Translations under genes and position numbers: made by a program
NCBI RefSeq assembly: GCF_035958815.1
Contig: NZ_CP108383.1
Span: forward strand, 1,736,001 to 1,800,000
From: Nocardia sp. NBC_01327
GTDB taxonomy: Bacteria > Actinomycetota > Actinomycetes > Mycobacteriales > Mycobacteriaceae
Length of the DNA: 64,000 nucleotides
Direction of reading: 5' to 3'
The notes under the pieces: generated by a model
The model's input: the letters and a program-made list of their open reading frames with translations, nothing else
Databases searched by the model: none
Told to the model about the DNA's origin: nothing
Shown here: positions 8,002-16,905 of the stretch, in pieces
Layout of the letters: each line of letters begins with the position of its first letter
Position numbering within the stretch: position 1 is the stretch's first letter

Positions 8002-8808
8002 GTGCCCAAAATCCTCAGCACGGTAAACGTCAATGGAGTGCGCGCCGCGGCCCCCAAGGGACTGCTCGCCTGGCTAGCGGTCACCGAGGCCGACATCATC
8101 TGCCTGCAGGAGACGCGGGCGACCGATGAGCAAACGCGTAGCGCACTGGCGCCCGCGCTCGATGCCGGATGGTTCCTGACCCATGCCGAACCCGGTATCA
8201 AGGGCCGCGCCGGGGTGGCGATCCTGTCCCGCCGGGCGCCCGATGCCGTGCGCGTCGGCGTCGGTCTCTATCAGGACGGAACCTGGTGTGCCGTCGAAGA
8301 ATTCGCCGCGCTGGGGCGCTACGTCGAAGCGGACTTCGACGAGCTCACTGTGGCCAGCGTGTACGTGCACACCGGTGAGGCCGACACCCCGATGCAGGAC
8401 GAGAAGTACCGTTTCCTCGATGCCCTCGGCGCGCGCATGACCAGCATCGGCCGCGACTTCGTCATCAGCGGCGACTGGAATGTCGCGCACACCGAACTCG
8501 ACATCAAGAACTGGAAGGGCAACGTCAAGAACTCCGGCTTCCTGCCGCAGGAGCGCGCCTGGGTGTCGTCCATGCTGGCCGCCGGATACGTGGACGTGGT
8601 CCGCCTGCTGCACCCGGATGTGCCCGGCCCCTACAGCTGGCACTCCTACCGCGGCCGCGCCTTCGACAATGACGCCGGCTGGCGCATCGACTATCAGCTG
8701 GCCTCCGGCGATATCGCCACCCGGGCCAAACAGGCGGTGGTGGAGAAGGCCGCCACCTACGCCGAGCGCTGGTCCGACCACGCTCCGGTCACGGTGCAGT
8801 ACCGGTGA
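8002..8808 (+). CDS. exodeoxyribonuclease III / AP endonuclease family
   Basis: A single exonuclease/endonuclease/phosphatase domain of 268 residues. Catalytic segments in order are STVNVNGVRAA, CLQETR (metal-binding Glu), ISGDWNVAHTELDIKN (Asp and Asn), RIDYQLAS and WSDHAPVTV (final Asp-His). ExoIII-type enzymes cut at abasic sites and remove 3' blocks in base excision repair. The final four bases (GTGA) overlap the start of the ribonuclease gene, so the two should be translated from one message. That coupling of a repair enzyme with a secreted ribonuclease is unusual and may be positional only. Confidence 0.88.
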   Translation: MPKILSTVNVNGVRAAAPKGLLAWLAVTEADIICLQETRATDEQTRSALAPALDAGWFLTHAEPGIKGRAGVAILSRRAPDAVRVGVGLYQDGTWCAVEEFAALGRYVEADFDELTVASVYVHTGEADTPMQDEKYRFLDALGARMTSIGRDFVISGDWNVAHTELDIKNWKGNVKNSGFLPQERAWVSSMLAAGYVDVVRLLHPDVPGPYSWHSYRGRAFDNDAGWRIDYQLASGDIATRAKQAVVEKAATYAERWSDHAPVTVQYR

Positions 8809-9302
8809 AGATCTCCTCGCGGACGCGCGCCTGGCTGCTGCTGGGCGGCGCGCTGATCATGGTGCTGGTCGCGGTGCTCGTCTCGCGCGGCGGCGATCAC
8901 GCCGCGACGACGAGCAGCGCCAAGGTGACCACCACGGTCGCCGGAAAGACCACGACCGCAGCCAAACCGGGCCCGCGCGCCACCGCGCCCGGCGCGGTGG
9001 ACGAGCCGACGCACGCGGCCGGTGTACCCGATCGCGCCTACCAGACCCTGATCGAGATCGACGCCGGTCGCTGGCCCGGCTCCGCCAATTCCCCTGGGAC
9101 ACATGGCGGAGACACCTGGATGAACCGCGGCGGCAGTCTCCCCGCACAGGATTCGAGCGGCAAGAAGATCTCCTATCAGGAATGGGACGTCAATCCGAAG
9201 AAGCCGGGCCAGGGCCGCGACGCCCAGCGCATCATCACCGGCAGTGACGGTTCCGCCTACTACACCGGCGACCACTACAACACCTTCACCAAAATGCGCT
9301 GA
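8805..9302 (+). CDS. secreted/anchored guanyl-specific ribonuclease, barnase/RNase Sa family
   Basis: 165 residues. An N-terminal membrane segment (WLLLGGALIMVLVAVLV, about 10-26) is followed by a Thr/Ala/Lys-rich linker and a microbial ribonuclease domain from about residue 74. Catalytic residues can be placed against RNase Sa: Glu126 (YQEW) as base, Arg138/Arg142 (QRIITG) as phosphate-binding residues and His157 (YYTGDHY) as acid. Spacings are within one residue of RNase Sa. The enzyme should cleave RNA 3' of guanosine outside the cell or on its surface. It starts at the GTGA overlap with the exonuclease gene. Its expected partner, a barstar-type inhibitor, lies at 10663 beyond a tnpB element. 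The catalytic set is intact, so this is likely an active toxin-like RNase. Confidence 0.87.
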   Translation: MKISSRTRAWLLLGGALIMVLVAVLVSRGGDHAATTSSAKVTTTVAGKTTTAAKPGPRATAPGAVDEPTHAAGVPDRAYQTLIEIDAGRWPGSANSPGTHGGDTWMNRGGSLPAQDSSGKKISYQEWDVNPKKPGQGRDAQRIITGSDGSAYYTGDHYNTFTKMR

Positions 9303-9322
9303 ATGGCCAAATCGCGCGCGCT

Positions 9323-10567
9323 TCACGAGGATGCGCTGTTGACGTGCTCTCGGATGGGAGAGTCTCCAGCCCTCACGGGCCGTGCTTTCTGCTTCGCTGA
9401 CGATTGCCCGCCCGGAAGGTTCCGTTGAGGTCTTACATCGTCTCCACAGACTGTCACCGCCCGTCCGGCGGCCAGAATGTTCATCGCAGCGTTCACGTCC
9501 CGGTCGTGGGATGCGTTGCAAGTACTGCATGTCCACACCCGCACGTCCAGCGGAAGGCGCTCCGCGAGCGCACCACACGCGGAGCATCGCTTCGACGAGG
9601 GAAACCATCGATCAATAGTGACCACTTCGCGCCCGTACCAGTTGGCCTTGTACTCCAACATGGTTCGGAATTCGCGCCACGATGCGTCGGAGATGGAGCG
9701 GGCGAGGTTTCGGTTTCGGACCATGTTGTGCACCGACAAGTCCTCGATCACGAGCGTTTGGTTCTCACGCACGAGCCGAGTCGTCACATTGTGGAGATAG
9801 TTTCGTCGTCGGTCGGCAACGCGGGCGTGGATGCGCGCCAGCCTGCGGCGGGCTTCGTTTCGATTCGCACCGTCGCCGGGTGCCTTGCGGGTGAGTCTTC
9901 GCTGCGCTCTGGCCAGTCGGGCGCGGTCGCGCAGTTCATGTTTCGGGTTCGGGACCTTCTCGCCCGTGGACAGTGTGAGCAGGCTGTGCAGGCCGGCATC
10001 GATGCCGACCGTCGAGTCTGTCGGTGGCAGGGGCCGCACCTCCTGGTCTTCGCACAGCAGAGACACGAACCATCGCCCTGCGCTGTCGCGAGACACCGTC
10101 ACTGTCGACGGCGGCACACCTTCAGGAAGCGGTCGCGACCAGACGATATTCAATGGCGCAGTCATTTTGGCCAGAGTGAGCTGCCCGTCTCGGTAGCGAA
10201 ATGCACTGCGGGTGTACTCCGCGCTCGCGCGGGACTTCTTGCAGGACTTGAATCTTGGATAGCTGGAGCGCTTGTTCCAAAATGCGATGAACGCCGTCTG
10301 GAGGTGCCGCAACGTCTGTTGCAGTGGTACTGCGGCAACGTCATTCAGAAACGCGAGCTCCTCGGTATGTTTCCACAGTGTCAACATCGCCGAGGTGTCG
10401 TTGAACGTGACTCTCTCTCCATGCCGGCTCCACGCCTCGTCCCGCGCCTCCAGTGCGAGGTTGTAGACCTTTCGTATGCAGCCGAACGTTTGCGACAGCT
10501 CAGTCGCCTGTTCTTCGGTTGGATAGAAGCGGAATTTGAACGCCCGCTTCACTGCAGCGGAACCCAT
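9323..10567 (-). CDS. tnpB: TnpB, RNA-guided nuclease of an IS200/IS605-IS607 type element
   Basis: 414 residues from ATG 10567; TTG 10576 and a downstream GTG are alternatives. The N-terminal KRAFKFRFYPTEEQ and the helical recognition region are followed by a split RuvC domain. Asp190 is in VGIDAGL, Glu275 in VIEDLSV and the third acidic motif in HDRDVNAAMNIL (355-357). A zinc finger has Cys328/331 and Cys347/350. All catalytic and zinc residues are therefore intact, comparable with functional ISDra2 TnpB. No tnpA transposase is visible within the window, so the element is non-autonomous or tnpB-only. It lies opposite to the flanking ribonuclease and barstar genes, with only 20 bases between its stop and the ribonuclease stop. 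Confidence 0.92.
   Translation of the reverse strand: MGSAAVKRAFKFRFYPTEEQATELSQTFGCIRKVYNLALEARDEAWSRHGERVTFNDTSAMLTLWKHTEELAFLNDVAAVPLQQTLRHLQTAFIAFWNKRSSYPRFKSCKKSRASAEYTRSAFRYRDGQLTLAKMTAPLNIVWSRPLPEGVPPSTVTVSRDSAGRWFVSLLCEDQEVRPLPPTDSTVGIDAGLHSLLTLSTGEKVPNPKHELRDRARLARAQRRLTRKAPGDGANRNEARRRLARIHARVADRRRNYLHNVTTRLVRENQTLVIEDLSVHNMVRNRNLARSISDASWREFRTMLEYKANWYGREVVTIDRWFPSSKRCSACGALAERLPLDVRVWTCSTCNASHDRDVNAAMNILAAGRAVTVCGDDVRPQRNLPGGQSSAKQKARPVRAGDSPIREHVNSASS
9338..9480 (-). ncRNA. putative omega (guide) RNA of the tnpB element
   Basis: TnpB proteins use a guide RNA made from the 3' end of the tnpB message and the element's right end. Here the last part of tnpB contains GC-rich complementary arms, including the CTCTC/GAGAG hairpin, next to the proposed right end. 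The guide would then read into the ribonuclease 3' end. Position is inferred from the family and the 5' limit is arbitrary. Confidence 0.35.
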
Positions 10568-10630
10568 GGGAAGCAAAATAGCACGTATGTTCGAGTATTT
10601 TCGAGGATTCGGTCGTCTGACACCGCCCAG
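9338..10630 (-). mobile_element. tnpB-only insertion between ribonuclease and barstar genes (edges approximate)
   Basis: The element separates two genes that normally form a toxin/inhibitor pair. In tnpB orientation the 3' side carries a hairpin with CTCTC/GAGAG arms (9347-9351 and 9358-9362), then GTCAAC at 9343-9338. This resembles the right-end tetranucleotide of IS200/IS605-type elements. If that is the right end, the last five tnpB codons come from host DNA. The left end lies somewhere in 10577-10650 and cannot be fixed. No target-site duplication is expected for this class. Confidence 0.6.
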
Positions 10631-10662
10631 CTGTTTGTGGGCATGACTCCAGAGGGGTTTTG

Positions 10663-11178
10663 ATGAACGCGCAGGTTGCCATCCCGCTGACGCAATTCCT
10701 CGTAAATGAGACGGCGTCCGATGTCATATCCACCGGCTCGGCTCGATCGGCGGCAGAACCCCCGCAAGCGTTGGGCGTGCTGCCGGTGGGGGCGGCCGAA
10801 TTCTCGGGTGTGCGTGGGCAAATGCCCGCGGGATATCTGTCGCGGGAGTTGCGGGGGCGGAAGATGCGCACGGTGGCAGAGGTTTTCGACGAGTTCGCGG
10901 CGGCGTTCCAGTTTCCGTACTACTTCGGGCAGAACAAGGATGCCTTCGATGAATGTCTGCGGGATCTGGACGAATTCGTCGGCCCCGCACAGGGGTACGT
11001 GGTGGTGGTGCGCAATGCCGCGCTGCTGCTCACCGAGCAGCCCGAGGAGCGGCGCTGGTTCGCCGAGGCGATGACCGACAGCGCTGGGCACTGGGCCGAG
11101 CGCGAGGTGGCATTCCGGGTGGTCCTGCAGGACGCCGCACCCGCCGGAATCGAGGCGGCGGCACTGCGTCTGGGATAG
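10663..11178 (+). CDS. barstar-family ribonuclease inhibitor
   Basis: 171 residues from ATG 10663, five bases after GAGGGG. The barstar domain starts near residue 66 (RKMRTVAEVFDEFAAAF) and contains the inhibitor helix FPYYFGQNKDAFDECLRDL. The barnase-plugging Asp35 of barstar corresponds to Asp93. Barstar Asp39 corresponds to Glu97, a conservative change. A 60-residue N-terminal extension and a C-terminal tail make it longer than the 89-residue Bacillus barstar. It should protect the cytoplasm from the ribonuclease encoded at 8805-9302. The tnpB element now cuts it off from the ribonuclease operon, so it must rely on a promoter in or near the element's left end. Confidence 0.88.
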   Translation: MNAQVAIPLTQFLVNETASDVISTGSARSAAEPPQALGVLPVGAAEFSGVRGQMPAGYLSRELRGRKMRTVAEVFDEFAAAFQFPYYFGQNKDAFDECLRDLDEFVGPAQGYVVVVRNAALLLTEQPEERRWFAEAMTDSAGHWAEREVAFRVVLQDAAPAGIEAAALRLG

Positions 11179-11334
11179 CGGGTCGGCAGGGTCCGGGGGA
11201 GACCGGCCGCAAAGGCGGATTCATCGGACCTTCCCGCTCCGTTCACCTTCCCGCGTATCTGTGTGTGGCAGGCGCTGCAATGGTCACGCTATTGCGATCG
11301 CAGCCTGACGCGATCGAATGATCCGGGAGGTCCC

Positions 11335-12945
11335 ATGCATGCCCCGTCTCGCCGCCGCTTCGGCAGGCGAAGTCGCACCGCTGCCGCGTTCACCGCGCTG
11401 GTGGCGCTGAGCGCGACCGCGTGCTCCGGTTCCTCGGGGCAGTCGGCCGCCGAGACCGCGACGCCGATCAAGCACATCGTGGTGATCTTCCAGGAGAACG
11501 TGTCCTTCGATCACTACTTCGGCACCTACCCGAAGGCCGCGAACACCGACGGCACCCCGTTCACCGCGCTGCCGAACACACCGGCGGTGGACGGGCTCAC
11601 CCCCGATCTGCTGACCAAGAACCCCAACAAGTTCCAGCCCCAGCGGCTCGGCGGCCCGAACCAGCAGATCACCTGCGATCAGGACCACGAGTACAAGGAC
11701 GAGCAGGCCGCGTTCGACGGCGGCAAGATGGACAAGTTCGTCGAGCACACCGAAATGGCCGCGTGCAAGCCGCCGACCTTCGGCGCGCCCGGCATGGTGA
11801 TGGACTATTACGACGGCAATTCCGTGACCGCGCTGTGGAATTACGCGCAGCACTACGCGATGAGCGACAACTCCTACGGCACCACCTTCGGACCCTCGGC
11901 GGTCGGCGCGGTGAACCTGGTCTCGGGCCAGACCCACGGCGTGACAAAGGAATTCATGCCCGGCGGCAAGCCGTTCCCCGCCATCGACGTGCTGGAGCAG
12001 GCGGGCAACGGCCAGGGCACCCTCACCGACGACCCGCAGCCCCTCGGCGACGATTGCTCGAGCCGCGACCAGGTCCAGATGACCGGCACCAATATCGGTG
12101 ACCTGCTGAACAAGAAGAACATCAGCTGGGGCTTCTTCGAGGGCGGCTTCAAGCCCACCGCGACCACCGACGGCAAGGCCGTCTGCGGCGCCAACCACGT
12201 GGTCGGCCCGATGCTCGGCGGCACCGGCAAGACCGGCGACCGCGCGTTCGACACCAAGGACGACTACATCCCGCACCACGAGCCGTTCCAGTACTACGCG
12301 CAGACCGCGAACCCGCACCACCTGCCGCCCACCGCGGTGGACAAGATCGGCCAGAGCGATCAGGCCAACCACCAGTACGACCTGTCCGACTTCTGGTCGG
12401 CCGCCGATTCCGGCCACCTGCCCGCGGTCAGCTACCTGAAGGCCGCCGGCTACCAGGACGGCCACGCCGCCTACTCCGATCCGCTGGACGAGCAGCAGTT
12501 CCTGGTCGAATCCATCAACCACCTGCAGAAGCTGCCGGACTGGAAGGACACCGCGGTCGTCATCGCCTACGACGACTCCGACGGCTGGTACGACCACAAG
12601 TCTTCCCCCGCGGGCCTGTCCTCCAGCTCGCCCGACGACATCCTGAGCGGCCCGAGTGCCTGCGGTGACGTAGACGGCAAGCACGCCACCTACCAGGGCC
12701 GCTGCGGTTACGGCCCCCGCCTGCCGCTGCTGGTGATCTCCCCGTACGCCAAATCCAATTACATCGACCACTCGGTCACCGATCAGACCTCGGTGCTGCG
12801 CTTCATCGAGGACAACTGGAAAACCGGCCGCATCGGCGACGACTCCTACGACGCCCGCGCCGGAGCCCTGGACCCGATGTTCGATTTCTCGTCCCCGGCC
12901 CAGCCCACGTTGGTCCTGGACCCGAAGACCGGTACTAGGAACTGA
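11335..12945 (+). CDS. secreted phosphoesterase (phospholipase C / acid phosphatase family)
   Basis: 536 residues from ATG 11335, with GGGAGG just upstream. A twin-Arg-rich N-terminus and hydrophobic stretch end in LSATACSGSSG, which could be a signal peptide with a loose lipobox. The family signature KHIVVIFQENVSFDHYFGTY follows at once. Later metal-binding segments are DNSYGTTFGPS, VVIAYDDSDGWYDH and PRLPLLVISPYAKSNYIDHS. This is the phosphoesterase family (PF04185) of bacterial phospholipases C and AcpA/SapM-type acid phosphatases. The product is probably exported and hydrolyses phosphate esters or phospholipids. It is monocistronic with its own terminator. Exact substrate is unknown. Confidence 0.85.
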   Translation: MHAPSRRRFGRRSRTAAAFTALVALSATACSGSSGQSAAETATPIKHIVVIFQENVSFDHYFGTYPKAANTDGTPFTALPNTPAVDGLTPDLLTKNPNKFQPQRLGGPNQQITCDQDHEYKDEQAAFDGGKMDKFVEHTEMAACKPPTFGAPGMVMDYYDGNSVTALWNYAQHYAMSDNSYGTTFGPSAVGAVNLVSGQTHGVTKEFMPGGKPFPAIDVLEQAGNGQGTLTDDPQPLGDDCSSRDQVQMTGTNIGDLLNKKNISWGFFEGGFKPTATTDGKAVCGANHVVGPMLGGTGKTGDRAFDTKDDYIPHHEPFQYYAQTANPHHLPPTAVDKIGQSDQANHQYDLSDFWSAADSGHLPAVSYLKAAGYQDGHAAYSDPLDEQQFLVESINHLQKLPDWKDTAVVIAYDDSDGWYDHKSSPAGLSSSSPDDILSGPSACGDVDGKHATYQGRCGYGPRLPLLVISPYAKSNYIDHSVTDQTSVLRFIEDNWKTGRIGDDSYDARAGALDPMFDFSSPAQPTLVLDPKTGTRN

Positions 12946-12960
12946 CCGAATCCCGTTGAC

Positions 12961-12992
12961 CGCCCGGCCTTTTCATCCGAAGAGGCCGGGCG
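12961..12992. terminator. bidirectional rho-independent terminator
   Basis: A nine-base-pair perfect stem (CGCCCGGCC at 12961-12969, GGCCGGGCG at 12984-12992) is followed by TTTT. It serves the phosphoesterase gene on the plus strand and probably the convergent TetR gene. Confidence 0.8.
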
Positions 12993-13014
12993 TTTTCGGT
13001 GTTCTACGGGCTGG

Positions 13015-13653
13015 TCAGGGGCGCAATCGCGCGGCCATATCTTCGCCGAGCAGAACGAAGATGTCGGTGGTGTGGTCGATGAGGTCGTCTCGGGTCATCG
13101 GGAGATCACCTTGCAGCCAGGCGGTGAGGGTTTGCACGAGGCCGCCGACCAGATACGTTGCGCGGAAGCTGATTACGGGGTCCGGCTCGGCGTCGGTCAG
13201 CCCGTAGAAGTCGATGCCTTCCGCGGCAACGAGATTGGCGAAGGCGCGGATGGTGTGCACGGTGCGGGTCCGCAGTTCGGGGGTCGCGGAGCTGACGACC
13301 AGGGCGACGCGGGCCTTGCGGGGGTCGTCGGTGAGGACGTGGATGCCCGCGGTGATCGCGGCGTGCGCTTTGCCCCGCGTGCTGCCGGGGGCGGTGTGCA
13401 GTGCGTGCAGCAGGGCGCCGGCCAGCTCCTCGGCAATGGTGTCGAACAAGGCCGACAGCACGGCGTCGCGGCTGTCGAAATTCTCGTAGTAGTAGCGCTC
13501 GTTGAGGCCCGCGCCGGTGCAGAGGGCGGCGACCGTCAGTTTGTCCACACCCTGCGCGCCGAGGATGTCGAGCGCGGCGTCGAGCAGGGCGGTGCGGCGC
13601 TGTGTGCGGCGTTCGGCCGCCGAGATGCCGCCGTAGGTCCGTTGCCCGGTCAC
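13015..13653 (-). CDS. TetR-family transcriptional regulator
   Basis: 212 residues from GTG 13653. The much longer open frame upstream is a shadow of neighbouring genes. The HTH region is RTALLDAALDILGAQGVDKLTVAALCTGAGLNERYYYENF, here read as two helices with the usual Tyr-Tyr-Phe end. The C-terminal helical domain is ligand-binding and unrecognised. A CAGAAT box six bases before GTG suggests a leaderless message. It is divergent from the MpaB-type oxygenase gene, whose promoter region carries three TTCTGG half-sites. It is likely a local repressor of that gene and itself. Confidence 0.83.
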   Translation of the reverse strand: MTGQRTYGGISAAERRTQRRTALLDAALDILGAQGVDKLTVAALCTGAGLNERYYYENFDSRDAVLSALFDTIAEELAGALLHALHTAPGSTRGKAHAAITAGIHVLTDDPRKARVALVVSSATPELRTRTVHTIRAFANLVAAEGIDFYGLTDAEPDPVISFRATYLVGGLVQTLTAWLQGDLPMTRDDLIDHTTDIFVLLGEDMAARLRP

Positions 13654-13660
13654 GGGTCGA

Positions 13661-13701
13661 TTCTGGCACGGCGGCAATTCTGGTAGTAGGTCTTGCCAGA
13701 A
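13661..13701. promoter_or_regulatory. three TTCTGG half-sites, candidate TetR operator
   Basis: TTCTGGCA (13661-13668), TTCTGG (13678-13683) and the inverted TGCCAGAA (13694-13701) lie between the divergent TetR and oxygenase genes. The first and third are exact inverted copies over eight bases. The site overlaps the proposed TetR promoter, consistent with autorepression. Confidence 0.5.
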
Positions 13702-13770
13702 ATCACTATCTGGGGGACCCTGTTTCCAGATGCGGTGTGCCGCGTCACACCCTTGCTTCAGGAGGCAACG

Positions 13771-14706
13771 ATGCCTGCACAGACCGGTTACTTCTCCGAC
13801 GATTCGATGATTCGGCGCGTGATGCGCAAGCGGGCGGTGGGACTCACCTACGGGCAGCGCGCCCTGGTCATCGGGGCCGTGCACCCGCTGCTCTACGTCG
13901 GGACCGCCGAGAACACCCAGCATCGCACCACGCCGTATACGCGACTCGCGCTCACCGGCAAGCTCTTCGAAGCCGTCTCCCTGGGCACCCGCGAAGAAGC
14001 CGACCGGGCCCGCTCTTTCACCCGCAAACGCCACAGCACGGTCGAGGGCGCACTGCCCGAGGACGCGGGACAGCGCAATCCGGCGGGCACCCGCTACTCC
14101 ACGCACGATCCGCACCTCATGTTCATGACCATGGCCTTCACCCTCGACTCCGCCGAAGTCATGCACGATCTGCTGGTCCGCAAGCTCACCCCCGGCGAGC
14201 GCGAAGGTCTCTACCAGGACTACTGCCGCTGGGGTGAACTGTTCGGCATGCCGCGCGAGGCCGCGCCGGCCACCTACGCGCAGTTCCGGCGCGACTACGA
14301 CGCCTACCTCGCCTCCGACGAGGTGTTCCTCACCGACGAGGCCAAACTCGTCGGCGCGTACCTCATGGGCCAGCGTGTCGCGTACCCCATGCCGATGCCT
14401 ATTCAGCAGGCCCTGGGCGGATTCTCGCTCCTGGTGCAGGGCAGCCTTCCGCCGCGCATTCGCGAGATGTACGGCCTGAGCTGGGGCATGCGCGAGGAGA
14501 TCGCCTGCCGCGGCCTGGCCCAGGCGGTCCGCACCGCGCACATTTCCCCGCCGCTCGCGCCCAAACTGCTGCGCGGCTCGCTGACCGGGCCGAGCTATCC
14601 GCTCTACCGCCTCGCGACACGCCGCGAGCAGCGCCTGATCAGCGCCGGTCGGCCCAGCATGCCGGGGGTCGATCCGCGCAACTGGGTGGCCAGACATTCG
14701 GCGTGA
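13771..14706 (+). CDS. MpaB-type oxygenase (DUF2236 family)
   Basis: 311 residues from ATG 13771, with GGAGG seven bases upstream. The pattern HPLLYVGTAENTQHR near residue 38, ATYAQFRRDYDAYLASDEV, and conserved His/Arg residues such as THDPHLMFMTMAFTLDSAEVM matches the actinobacterial 'oxygenase MpaB / rubber oxygenase-like' DUF2236 family. The latter is heme-binding in characterised members. Length agrees with the family. It sits between a divergent TetR gene and trpS, with trpS 22 bases downstream. The reaction is not predictable. Confidence 0.75.
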   Translation: MPAQTGYFSDDSMIRRVMRKRAVGLTYGQRALVIGAVHPLLYVGTAENTQHRTTPYTRLALTGKLFEAVSLGTREEADRARSFTRKRHSTVEGALPEDAGQRNPAGTRYSTHDPHLMFMTMAFTLDSAEVMHDLLVRKLTPGEREGLYQDYCRWGELFGMPREAAPATYAQFRRDYDAYLASDEVFLTDEAKLVGAYLMGQRVAYPMPMPIQQALGGFSLLVQGSLPPRIREMYGLSWGMREEIACRGLAQAVRTAHISPPLAPKLLRGSLTGPSYPLYRLATRREQRLISAGRPSMPGVDPRNWVARHSA

Positions 14707-15753
<1,047 letters not shown>

Positions 15754-15884
15754 CCGCCCCGTAAACCCGGCTGTGGCGAAGGTCGCGATTCGGCCGACGC
15801 GCACCGGATTTGCGGTGCGCGTGCCGATGCGGATGCGAGAGTAGAGGTCTGATCAGGGCGTACCGAGCGTTGCGGAGGTAAGCG

Positions 15885-16898
15885 GTGTTCGGCAAGGTCA
15901 AATCCTGGATCGAGCGTGAGGTCCGGAAGCGGCACTGGCTCGATCATGTGGTGCGGGCCGCGGGGCGGTATCAGCGTCAGCGCGGCGACTACTACGCCGC
16001 GGGCATTACGTATTTCACTGTGCTGTCACTGTTTCCGCTGCTGATGGTGGGATTCGCGGTCGCCGGATTCGTGCTGTCCCGAAACCCGCACCTGCTCACC
16101 GAGATTCAGAACAAGATTGTCGAGAACATTCCCGGCTCGGCCGGCCAGCAGCTCAATGACCTCATCAAAGAGGCGGTCCGCTCGCGCGCCGGGGTCGGCG
16201 TCATCGGTCTGGCGACCGGCGCCTACGCGGGGCTCGGCTGGATCGCGAATCTGCGCGCGGCGCTCACCGAACAGTGGGAGCAGCCCAGCAAACCGGGGAA
16301 CTGGGCGCTGACCAAGCTCTCGGACCTGGGGGCGCTGATCGGATTGTTCCTGGCCATCGGGATATCGATCGGCCTGTCGGTGCTCGCCTCCAGCGGGCTC
16401 ATCTCGGCGCTGCTGCGGCGCTGGCACATTCACGAATCCACCGCCATCACCCTGCTGCTCACGCTGCTGTCGCTGCTGCTGGCCGTGCTCGCGAACTGGG
16501 CCGTCTTCGTCTGGATCATCGCCCGCATGCCCCGGCATCCGGTGACGCTGCGCAGTGCGGCCCGGGCGGCCCTGATCGCGGCGGTGATCTTCGAGGCCTT
16601 CAAACAACTCGCCTCGATCATTCTCAAATCGGTGGTGAACGGCCCGGCCGGCGTGGCCTTCGGCCCGATCCTCGGACTCATGGTCTTCAGCTACTTCACC
16701 GCCCGCATCATTCTCTTCGCCACCGCCTGGGCGGCCACGGCCACCGAAAACGATGTCCCGGCGGATATTCCGCCGCCCGCCCCGGCCGTCATCGAACCCC
16801 GCGGTGCGGGTCCGGGACTTCCGGCCGGAGCGGGTGCGGCGCTGTTCGGTGCGGGAGCGATTGCCGGAGCACTGCTTTCGGCGCGCCGCCGGCGCTGA
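15885..16898 (+). CDS. yhjD: YihY/BrkB-family membrane protein (YhjD type)
   Basis: 337 residues from GTG 15885, with GGAGG at 15874-15878. A basic N-terminus is followed by about six membrane helices, beginning AGITYFTVLSLFPLLMVGFA, the characteristic first segment of the YihY/BrkB family. A long Pro/Ala-rich and Gly-rich C-terminal tail ends in RRRR. It stands directly after trpS as in M. tuberculosis (yhjD/Rv3335c next to trpS). Members have been linked to inner-membrane transport or LPS-related essential steps in Gram-negatives. The actinobacterial role is unknown. Confidence 0.83.
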   Translation: MFGKVKSWIEREVRKRHWLDHVVRAAGRYQRQRGDYYAAGITYFTVLSLFPLLMVGFAVAGFVLSRNPHLLTEIQNKIVENIPGSAGQQLNDLIKEAVRSRAGVGVIGLATGAYAGLGWIANLRAALTEQWEQPSKPGNWALTKLSDLGALIGLFLAIGISIGLSVLASSGLISALLRRWHIHESTAITLLLTLLSLLLAVLANWAVFVWIIARMPRHPVTLRSAARAALIAAVIFEAFKQLASIILKSVVNGPAGVAFGPILGLMVFSYFTARIILFATAWAATATENDVPADIPPPAPAVIEPRGAGPGLPAGAGAALFGAGAIAGALLSARRRR

Positions 16899-16905
16899 AC
16901 GGCGG

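Noticed and set aside
9477..10663. Plus-strand frames of up to 419 residues over tnpB
   Set aside because: tnpB on the minus strand has complete RuvC and zinc-finger motifs; the plus-strand frames have none.
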